Part shown: in pieces, positions 14,807 through 20,003 of the stretch
Layout of the letters: each line of letters starts with the position of its first letter
How positions within the stretch are numbered: the first letter of the stretch is position 1
Origin: an uncultured Campylobacter sp.
GTDB lineage: Bacteria; Campylobacterota; Campylobacteria; Campylobacterales; Campylobacteraceae
Direction of reading: 5' to 3'
Assembly (NCBI GenBank): GCA_938036585.1
Contig: CALHQN010000253.1
Location: 1 to 20,003 of the forward strand
DNA: 20,003 nucleotides
The notes under the pieces: model-generated
What the model saw: the letters and a program-made list of their open reading frames with translations, nothing else
Database searches by the model: none
Told to the model about the DNA's origin: nothing
Program-made: the position numbers and the translations under genes

Positions 14807-15616
14807 ATGGCGATAGACGGGGTGAAAATTATCGACAGCGATGATGGATGCGATATATATTTGACTATCACAGAGCGATACAAGGACGGCGAAAATGTTG
14901 AAACGATATTGCAAGATGTTTTGGCGCAGGCGGAGAATTTCTGCACCGATGAGCTTTATAGCGAGATTTATTGGACGGCCCTAGCGTATTCGCTTTGGAA
15001 GATCGGATTTTTAAACGACGAAATCCGCGACAAAGCCCTTGCTATCATAAAAGGCGGCGCAAGCGAGATGTGGAACAAGGTCTTTGACAGATCTCAAAAG
15101 AGCCGCCAAAAAGCGCTTGACAAATTGGCGCTTCAGCTAAGAAGCGAAAACCCTAGACCGCTTAAACGACCCAAAATTTCGAAGCAAAAAACGCCGTATT
15201 TTGAGGAAGGCGACGTTTTGTCTATCCAGATGCAGCAGGGATACGGCGTTTGTTTTGTCTCGGCGGTAGATCAAACGCCCAGGAAGCTCGAGTACCACCT
15301 AGCCTGCACCAGACTGCTGCAAAAAGAGCCGCCTAACATGGACGATTTTTTAAAAAGCAAGATCGCGAGCTCGAAAAACGGCGGCTTCCTTAGAGCGGAT
15401 CGCTGGTTTAATCATAAGGATTTAAAGGAGTTGCTGCCTCATCTAAAAAAGATTGGCAAAGTAAAATTTGCCCCGTTTAAATTGGGCGAATTATCTCCCG
15501 CGAAAGAATTGGAAGATTTTTATAATAAAATCACCACAGATCCCAAAATATGGGGCTTTAGGCTAGTTGATACCGCCCGTTTCGTAGAAGAGGTGATCGA
15601 AGATATAAATGGATAA
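14807..15616 (+). CDS. Uncharacterised two-domain protein, possible Imm26-like immunity domain
   Basis: This 269-residue cytoplasmic protein has a helical N-terminal half (about 20-115). That half contains AENFCTDELYSEIYWTALAYSLWKIGFLNDEIRDKALAII. A Pro/Lys-rich linker (116-130) leads to a C-terminal half starting YFEEGDVLSIQMQQGYGVCFVSAVDQ (131 on). The 'GD-x-hydrophobic ... GYG-x-hydrophobic' opening resembles the Imm26 family of contact-dependent toxin immunity proteins. That is a motif-level impression only, and proteins with this architecture also occur outside toxin loci. No toxin gene is visible nearby. AAAGGAG precedes the ATG closely. The gene sits alone after a 697-bp structured gap and converges with the next gene, consistent with an acquired cargo gene. 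Confidence 0.75.
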   Translation: MAIDGVKIIDSDDGCDIYLTITERYKDGENVETILQDVLAQAENFCTDELYSEIYWTALAYSLWKIGFLNDEIRDKALAIIKGGASEMWNKVFDRSQKSRQKALDKLALQLRSENPRPLKRPKISKQKTPYFEEGDVLSIQMQQGYGVCFVSAVDQTPRKLEYHLACTRLLQKEPPNMDDFLKSKIASSKNGGFLRADRWFNHKDLKELLPHLKKIGKVKFAPFKLGELSPAKELEDFYNKITTDPKIWGFRLVDTARFVEEVIEDING

Positions 15617-15627
15617 AAGCGCCGCGC

Positions 15628-15649
15628 GGGAAATTTTAAAATTTAACCC
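15628..15649. terminator. Bidirectional terminator candidate between convergent genes
   Basis: A 14-bp palindrome, AAATTTTAAAATTT (15631-15644), is bracketed by GGG (15628-15630) and CCC (15647-15649) in the 80-bp gap between convergent genes. A close relative of the palindrome (AAATTTTTAAAATTT) follows about 50 bp later, just before the end of the membrane-protein gene. The AT-rich stem would also supply U-rich RNA on both strands. Confidence 0.5.
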
Positions 15650-15696
15650 GAGCGAAATTTTGTAAATTTAGCCCTTTGCAGCGAAATTTTTAAAAT

Positions 15697-16386
15697 TTAA
15701 CTCTCCGTGCGCGCTTTGCTTTTTGAAATTTCATCGCTGATTGCACTATTTAAAATTTCATCATTGCTTGCGGCGTCTTTTGCGAGCGATTTTTGAAATT
15801 CGCATTTGAAATAAAACGCCCACGCTAGCGGGCACAGAAAAAATAGCGCGCGGATTACGTAGAGCGATTTTAGCGGTATTTGAAAATATATCCACACGCA
15901 AAAAACGTAGCTCAAAACATACGCGAGCGCGCAGATTGCGGGCAAAAGCCTTTTAAGCTTAATTGCCGTGATCGCAAGATAGATGCAGATCGCGATGAGA
16001 GAGCCTGCGAAAAAATAAAACATCGTGCCCTCCTTTTGGTAGTGCTCATCCGCATCCAAATAGCCTAAAATGCACGCCGCGACGATCAAGAGCGCCAAGG
16101 CTGCTCTTAGCGGCGCAAGAGTGCGCTTTATCGCTCCGTCAAGTAGCAAGTGCAAGCAGAGCGCGATAAAATAGGCGTTTGCGGTAAAATCGAAAGATAT
16201 ATAAAACAGCTCTCCTCCAAAATTCCCCCGATGGTATTCGCGCCCCAAAATCGCAATGCGCGTAAGATAGATCGTGCCGAATTTCGCCGCTAAAAATGCA
16301 GCCGCAAGCAGGATCGGATGCAGTAGCGCTCTGCCTGCAAGCAAATCTGCGCAAATGTGCCTCAGGAAATTTATCGATTTTTTCAA
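15697..16386 (-). CDS. Multi-helix inner-membrane protein of unknown function
   Basis: This 229-residue protein has about six hydrophobic helices: around 21-40, 69-86, 92-110, 122-142, 149-170 and 177-192. A basic/polar cytoplasmic-looking tail follows (KCEFQKSLAKDAASNDEIL). There is no family motif I recognise; the overall plan is that of a small YhhN- or DUF-type membrane protein, but I would not assign one. The start is TTG at 16386, with AAGGAG 6 nt upstream and no in-frame ATG close by. A GC hairpin lies just upstream of the ribosome site. It is convergent with the Imm26-like gene and seems monocistronic. Confidence 0.75.
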   Translation of the reverse strand: MKKSINFLRHICADLLAGRALLHPILLAAAFLAAKFGTIYLTRIAILGREYHRGNFGGELFYISFDFTANAYFIALCLHLLLDGAIKRTLAPLRAALALLIVAACILGYLDADEHYQKEGTMFYFFAGSLIAICIYLAITAIKLKRLLPAICALAYVLSYVFCVWIYFQIPLKSLYVIRALFFLCPLAWAFYFKCEFQKSLAKDAASNDEILNSAISDEISKSKARTES

Positions 16387-16406
16387 GCTAGGCTCCTTTG
16401 AGATTT

Positions 16407-16420
16407 CGCCGCAAGCGGCG
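16407..16420. other. GC hairpin in the leader of the multi-helix membrane protein gene
   Basis: CGCCGC and GCGGCG are perfectly complementary around AA, and flanking GAGA/TCTC can extend the stem with a bulge. It lies about 9 nt upstream of the AAGGAG site (minus strand). A stem in this position may affect translation; this is inference. Confidence 0.35.
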
Positions 16421-16912
16421 TCTCTCGTGAAATTTTTGCCGTCTTGGTTGAGTTTAAATTTGATCTTAGATCGAGATAAATTTTAGCTCGAGAGCTTTTA
16501 AAAATCGCTTAGAGGCAAAAGCATAAATTCGCGCGATTGGGAGCGGGTCGCGTATTTTAAAATCCGCACCGTTCAAATCATTTTCCTATCGCAAGCTGTT
16601 TGCGAGCGAGCACATATTGCAAAATGCGCGGATAAAATAGGGCATCAACTAGCTCGTCCGTCCGCTCGTAGCATTTAAAATTTTATCGATCTTTATAGTT
16701 TGCGGCGGTAGGTTTGCGCACAGCGAGGTTTGTGTGCGGCCGGCTAGCCTGCGGTATGGATTTGCACGCAGCAGGGTTTACGCAGCAGGCAGCGGGTGGA
16801 TTAAAATTTTGATTTATAGTTAGCGAGGGTGCGCTCCTTTTTCGCAGCGAATGCGAAGCGGGGCGCAAATTTTATAAATTTTCGGCAGATCGCCTAGCTC
16901 AAAGCGTAAAAT
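16421..16912. other. Long intergenic stretch without a recognisable gene
   Basis: About 490 bp lie between the membrane-protein start and the small ORF. I see AT words and several GCAGCAGG/GCAGCGGG-like imperfect repeats around 16770-16800. A TTCGC-N7-GCGAA hairpin occurs near 16840-16856. No frame here has both a ribosome site and a protein-like sequence. Confidence 0.5.
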
Positions 16913-16996
16913 TTACGCACCTATAATCACGGCCGACAAAAGCCCCCATAAAATGGCCTCTATCGCTAGCACCGAGTGAAGTACGGCCTTGCTCAT
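16913..16996 (-). CDS. Probable 27-residue single-pass membrane protein
   Basis: The ATG at 16996 has AAAGGAG 6 nt upstream, one of the best ribosome sites in the window, and the frame closes after 27 codons. The product starts MSKAVLHSVLAIEAILWG and then continues hydrophobic to a GA end. It is thus essentially one membrane helix with a single acidic residue (Glu13) in its middle and a basic N-terminus. A TATAAT box lies about 80 bp upstream on the same strand. The open frame extends upstream to 17176, but that part has no site and looks non-coding. Very short hydrophobic proteins of this kind are often accessory subunits of respiratory or transport complexes, but I cannot name a partner. 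A palindrome (GCGTAAA-A-TTTACGC, 16904-16918) overlaps the stop. Confidence 0.6.
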   Translation of the reverse strand: MSKAVLHSVLAIEAILWGLLSAVIIGA

Positions 16997-17074
16997 CGCT
17001 TCTCCTTTGTTTTTAATTTTATTATTTGCCAGACTCGGACCGCTAGAGGCGTGCCCGATCGATCTATGGGCGGG

Positions 17075-17080
17075 ATTATA
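17075..17080 (-). promoter_or_regulatory. -10 box (TATAAT) for the 27-aa membrane protein
   Basis: The minus strand reads CTTTATATAATCCC, a perfect TATAAT with T/A-rich DNA upstream (TTAAGAACACAATCAC). Transcription would start near 17068 and leave a leader of about 70 nt. The leader includes GATCGATC flanked by GCCC/GGGC. Nothing else lies downstream on this strand except the small ORF, which supports that ORF. Confidence 0.5.
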
Positions 17081-17544
17081 TAAAGTGATTGTGTTCTTAA
17101 TGTGTCTTTTGAAATTTAGGACAAAATTTCTCTGTCCGTCGCAAAGCGCGAGCGAGCGGCGGCAGATTTTAGGCAAAATTCAGCTACCTGCGTTAAGACG
17201 CGGCAAATTTAAGCGAGCCTGCCGCTCGCCGTAATGCGCGGCAAAGTCGTAAAGGGCGGCAAAGTCGCAGCGCGCGGTAAATTTTAGAGCAGAATTCCGA
17301 CCTCGTCGCGGCGCGCGAGGCGTCCGCGGCAAATCGATATAAAATTAAAGCAGAATTTTATGAATGCGGCGCGCGACACGCCCGCGCTTTTTTACGTCGT
17401 CAAAGCTTGTATCGGCGCGACTTGCGCCGTCGGGGCCCGTATCGTCAAAGCTTGCATCGGCGCGACTTGCGCTTGTGGGGCGAAATTTTACGGCGAGCTA
17501 CGAATTACAAGACACAGCTCATCCGCGCCGTATTGATCTGAAAT
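17081..17544. other. Intergenic stretch downstream of the histidine kinase gene
   Basis: About 460 bp contain recurring GCGGCAAA(T/G) words (around 17200-17330) and the 45-bp duplication at 17398-17472. Apparent plus-strand frames are Arg/Ala-rich, lack ribosome sites and look non-coding. No clear terminator for the kinase operon is seen. Confidence 0.45.
17398..17472. repeat. Tandem repeat, 30-bp copies at 45-bp spacing
   Basis: Positions 17398-17427 and 17443-17472 are identical except for one base (T/C at 17410/17455). Each reads CGTCAAAGCTTG, one variable position, then ATCGGCGCGACTTGCGC with the variable base included. Weaker similarity continues past each copy. It lies in non-coding DNA next to the kinase gene. 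Confidence 0.8.
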
Positions 17545-18597
17545 TTAAAGCGGAATTTTAACGCGCGCCTCGGTTCCGACGCCCGGTTCGCTTTCGTATT
17601 CGATCTGTCCGCCTAAAAGATCAAGCGCCGTGCGTACGATGCTAAGCCCAAGTCCGCTGCCTAGCTCTTTGTGCGATTCCTCGCACTGATAAAATCGGTC
17701 AAAAATTTTATCCAGCTTCTCGCGCGCGATGCCGATGCCCTCGTCTTTTACGATCACCTGCGCAAAGCCATCGCAAGCGCGGCAACGGACGAAAATTTTA
17801 CCGCCCTGGCGCGAGTACTTAAGCGCGTTTTCGATCAAATTTCGCCAAATTTGATTTAGCAGTCCCGCGTTTGATCGCACGCTAAGCGGTGATAAATCTA
17901 GCTCAAACTCGTGCCCTTCGTAGCTTTGGCTCAGCGAGATGATGCATTGCCGCAGCTGCTCGTCTATACGTACCGCTTCATCTAGGTGCACCGCCGCGCC
18001 GCTATCGAGCCTGGTTAGCTTTAGCATGTCGGTGCAGAGCTTGCTTAGGCGGTTTGCTTCTGCGCCGATGGAGGCTGCGTATCGCACCGCGCGCTCCTCG
18101 CTCACGCCGCTCTCTATCATCTCGCTTAACGCGGCGATCGAGGAGATCGGCGTTTTCATCTCGTGCGAGACGTTTGAGACGAACTCCTTTTGTAGCTGCT
18201 CGTGCTTTTGCAGCTTCTGCGCCATTTTATTGACGTTTACTACGAGCTCGTCCAGCTCGTGCATATAGACATAATCAGTGCGGTGCCCGTGCAGCTTGCG
18301 CTCGGCGCGCGCCTCAAAATCGCCGTTTGCGATCGCGGTAATCGCGCCTAGTAGCCGCTTGATCGGGCGGAATAAAATTTTAAGTCCGAAGTAAAGCAGG
18401 GTAAAATTTAACGCCATCGTGATTAAGCAGATGATCGCGCACAGCGCCACTCCGTCCCAAAATCCGCCGATCTTGCCGCCGATGCCTATGTAAAAAAGCA
18501 TGCAAACCGCAAAGCAGACGATGAAATTTATCACGCCGAATGCGAGCGAAGAGTAAAACGCGATGAAGCTTTTTAGGCTGATGAGGTATTTTTTCAT
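17545..18597 (-). CDS. Two-component sensor histidine kinase (HAMP-HisKA-HATPase_c)
   Basis: This 350-residue kinase has two membrane helices (about 11-36 and 47-73) separated by only about ten residues, so it has almost no periplasmic sensor domain. A HAMP linker follows (about 73-130, RPIKRLLGAITAIANGDFEARAE). The H-box is VSNVSHEMKTPISSI with phospho-acceptor His145, and the N-box is NLIENALKYS (253-262). The G1 box is VKDEGIGIA (about 283-291) and the G2 box is GSGLGLSIV (313-321). All catalytic motifs are intact. The ATG overlaps the response-regulator stop by 4 bp (ATGA), so the pair is translationally coupled. The signal is unknown; the short loop suggests sensing within the membrane or through a partner. 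Confidence 0.95.
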   Translation of the reverse strand: MKKYLISLKSFIAFYSSLAFGVINFIVCFAVCMLFYIGIGGKIGGFWDGVALCAIICLITMALNFTLLYFGLKILFRPIKRLLGAITAIANGDFEARAERKLHGHRTDYVYMHELDELVVNVNKMAQKLQKHEQLQKEFVSNVSHEMKTPISSIAALSEMIESGVSEERAVRYAASIGAEANRLSKLCTDMLKLTRLDSGAAVHLDEAVRIDEQLRQCIISLSQSYEGHEFELDLSPLSVRSNAGLLNQIWRNLIENALKYSRQGGKIFVRCRACDGFAQVIVKDEGIGIAREKLDKIFDRFYQCEESHKELGSGLGLSIVRTALDLLGGQIEYESEPGVGTEARVKIPL

Positions 18598-19274
18598 GCT
18601 CTTTCCTTTTTTACAGCTTTGTAGCCGAGCCCGCGCACGGTGATTATCTCGAAATCTTTGGAATTTTCAAATTTTGCTCGTAGCTTTTTGATGTGCGTAT
18701 CGACGACGCGCTCGTCGCTGTCTGTTTCATAGCCCCAAATTTCGCTCATTATCTCAAATCTAGTAAAAATTCTGCCCGCATAGCTTAGCAGCAGAAACAA
18801 AAGACGAAATTCCTTCGGCGCCAGGCTTATCCGCTCGCCCGCCGCACGGACGCTTAGCGTATCGTAGTCAAGCTCGCTTTCGCCGATGAGTAGCCGCTTT
18901 TCATTCGCGATCTTTGCGCGCCTTAGCAGCGCATGCACGCGCAGTACGAGCTCTTTTAAATTTATCGGTTTGCTCATATAATCGTCCGCGCCGCTTTTAA
19001 AGCCCGTCTGCATATCCTCGATCTCGCTTTTTGCCGTTATAATCAGTATCGGCTGGCTCTTGCCGTCGCGCCTAACGTATCTGCTAAGCTCAAAACCGTC
19101 CATCTTAGGCATCATCACGTCCGAGATGATTAGATCGAAGTGCGCCTCATCCAGCGCCTCTGCCGCCTGCTTGCCATTGGAGGCGCAGCTCACGCTAAAG
19201 CCCTCATCAAGCAGCTTTTCTCTTATCGCCGAGCTCAAAGCCTCGTCGTCTTCGACCAGTAAAATATTAAGCAT
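18594..19274 (-). CDS. OmpR/PhoB-family response regulator
   Basis: This 226-residue protein has a receiver domain (about 1-118) with the acidic pocket ED-D (8-10). Phospho-acceptor Asp52 is in ISDVMMPKMDG, Thr80 in ITAKS and Lys102 in SKPINLKELVLRVHALLRR. The winged-helix DNA-binding domain (about 130-224) contains LAPKEFRLLFLLLSYAGRIFTR, IWGYETDSDERVVDTHIKKLRAK and ITVRGLGYKAV, all typical of OmpR/PhoB regulators. It should be phosphorylated by the kinase encoded directly downstream and act as a transcription factor. GGGAG precedes the ATG at 19274. It diverges from the CsgG-like lipoprotein gene over a 98-bp region, which makes that gene a candidate target. Confidence 0.95.
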   Translation of the reverse strand: MLNILLVEDDEALSSAIREKLLDEGFSVSCASNGKQAAEALDEAHFDLIISDVMMPKMDGFELSRYVRRDGKSQPILIITAKSEIEDMQTGFKSGADDYMSKPINLKELVLRVHALLRRAKIANEKRLLIGESELDYDTLSVRAAGERISLAPKEFRLLFLLLSYAGRIFTRFEIMSEIWGYETDSDERVVDTHIKKLRAKFENSKDFEIITVRGLGYKAVKKERA

Positions 19275-19340
19275 AATCGCTCCCGTTTTGCTAAATTTAT
19301 GCGCTTAAATTTATACATAAAATTTTAAGAAATAATGAGA

Positions 19341-19347
19341 TATTATA
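19341..19347. promoter_or_regulatory. Overlapping divergent -10 boxes for the regulator operon and the CsgG-like gene
   Basis: GATATTATACG reads TATTAT on the plus strand (19341-19346, 27 nt before the ATG at 19373) and TATAAT on the minus strand (19347-19342, about 68 nt before the ATG at 19274). The two boxes share almost the same bases, so both promoters could not be occupied at once. An alternative minus-strand box, TATAAA (19315-19310), would be nearer the regulator start. Confidence 0.45.
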
Positions 19348-19372
19348 CGTAAATTTTTTCAAGGAGTAAAGA

Positions 19373-20003
19373 ATGAATTTCAAAAAAACCATATCGGCTG
19401 CCGTTATTGTAGCTTCGGTGCTGGCGCTATTTAGCGGATGCGCGAAAGAGAGCTCTCGCGTAGTGCAAACCCCTACGGTAGCGACCCTAAACACCAACTA
19501 CTCGGGCGAGCGGATCGCCGTGTCGGTAGGACGCTTTAACAACCAGTCCTCTTACAACAACGGCGTGTTCTCCGACGGCGAGGATAGACTGGGCAACCAA
19601 GCGCAGACGATCCTTATTTCAAATTTACAGCAAAGTGGCCGCTTCTCGGTGCTTGATCGCACGAATATGCGCGCCATCAAAGAGGAAAGCGCAATCTCCA
19701 AAAGCGCGCAAAACTTAAAGGGCGCCAGATACGTTATCACCGGCGACGTGACTGAGTTTGGCCGCAAGACGACTGGAGATCATCAATTGTTTGGAATTTT
19801 AGGCAAAGGAAAAACCCAAACCGCGTATTCTAAAGTAAATTTAAACATCGTTGACGTCAGAACGTCCGAGGTGGTCTTTTCGACTCAGGGCGCGGGCGAG
19901 TATGAGCTATCAAATCGCGAAGTGCTAGGTTTCGGCGGCACTGCGGGCTATGATTCGACGCTAAACGGCAAGGTGCTAAGCCTAGCCATCATCGAGGCCG
20001 TAA
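19373..20003 (+). CDS. CsgG/HfaB-family outer-membrane lipoprotein (partial, C-terminus beyond window)
   Basis: The ATG at 19373 (AAGGAG 6 nt upstream) opens a frame that is still open at the right edge, giving about 210 residues. The N-terminal signal (MNFKKTISAAVIVASVLALF) ends in lipobox FSGC, with Cys23 lipidated. The mature part matches the CsgG/HfaB pattern: RIAVSVGRFNNQSS, then LGNQAQTILISNLQQSGRFSVLDRTNMRAIKEE, GARYVITGDVTEFG, and VNLNIVDVRTSEVVFSTQGAGEYELSNREVLGFGG. CsgG forms oligomeric outer-membrane export pores in curli systems, and HfaB anchors the Caulobacter holdfast. Many other members belong to a small lipoprotein cluster with DUF4810 and DUF799 proteins. Those partners, if present, would lie to the right of the window. 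Confidence 0.9.
   Translation, partial: MNFKKTISAAVIVASVLALFSGCAKESSRVVQTPTVATLNTNYSGERIAVSVGRFNNQSSYNNGVFSDGEDRLGNQAQTILISNLQQSGRFSVLDRTNMRAIKEESAISKSAQNLKGARYVITGDVTEFGRKTTGDHQLFGILGKGKTQTAYSKVNLNIVDVRTSEVVFSTQGAGEYELSNREVLGFGGTAGYDSTLNGKVLSLAIIEAV

Noticed and set aside
17364..17561. 65-aa plus-strand frame with an internal 15-residue repeat
   Set aside because: The repeat reflects the 45-bp DNA duplication; the start has no ribosome site and the frame runs into the kinase gene antisense.

Overview
The window looks like chromosomal DNA from a Campylobacter (Campylobacterota). The evidence is the very frequent AAATTT / AAATTTTAAA words, AAGGAG-type ribosome binding sites, frequent TTG starts, TATAAT-only promoters without a clear -35, and the gene content. 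The G+C level looks too high for C. jejuni, so a member of the oral group (gracilis/rectus/showae-like) is my best guess; this is inference, not proof. I recognise no tRNA, rRNA, CRISPR array, transposase, integrase or phage gene.

Left part (1-4837): a polar amino-acid periplasmic binding protein gene (minus strand, cut by the left edge) and a small two-helix membrane protein (minus). A class IV aminotransferase of the D-amino-acid transaminase type (plus) diverges from the latter. Next is a minus-strand operon of a PIF1-like helicase followed 8 bp later by a DUF3137-type membrane protein. The helicase and an NlpC/P60 peptidoglycan-hydrolase lipoprotein diverge from a 56-bp intergenic region, and both start with TTG.

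Middle (4838-10224): the C40 lipoprotein, a gap with three perfect AT-rich inverted repeats, an isoprenylcysteine methyltransferase-like membrane enzyme (minus), and a gene-free GC-rich stretch. An orphan TroA/BtuF-type metal-chelate binding protein (minus) then diverges from a flotillin-like SPFH protein (plus).

Right-middle (10225-15616): four plus-strand genes separated by unusually long gaps. They are an uncharacterised 227-aa protein, a TSUP (TauE/SafE) exporter, an uncharacterised 543-aa protein and a 269-aa protein with a possible Imm26-like C-terminal domain. The 10225-10845 gap holds a degenerate array of about 18-bp AT-rich repeats. The 14110-14806 gap holds several strong hairpins and two diverged copies of a GC-rich element.

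Right end (15617-20003): a multi-helix membrane protein (minus), more than 1 kb with little coding capacity except a probable 27-residue membrane protein, and an overlapping response regulator/histidine kinase pair (minus). The pair diverges from a CsgG/HfaB-type outer-membrane lipoprotein that runs off the right edge. The genes are mostly envelope functions: periplasmic binding proteins, lipoproteins, exporters and membrane proteins. I found no clear new defence or mobile system. The best leads for undescribed biology are the structured gap before the Imm26-like gene, the 18-bp array, the 27-aa membrane protein and the PIF1-DUF3137 operon.
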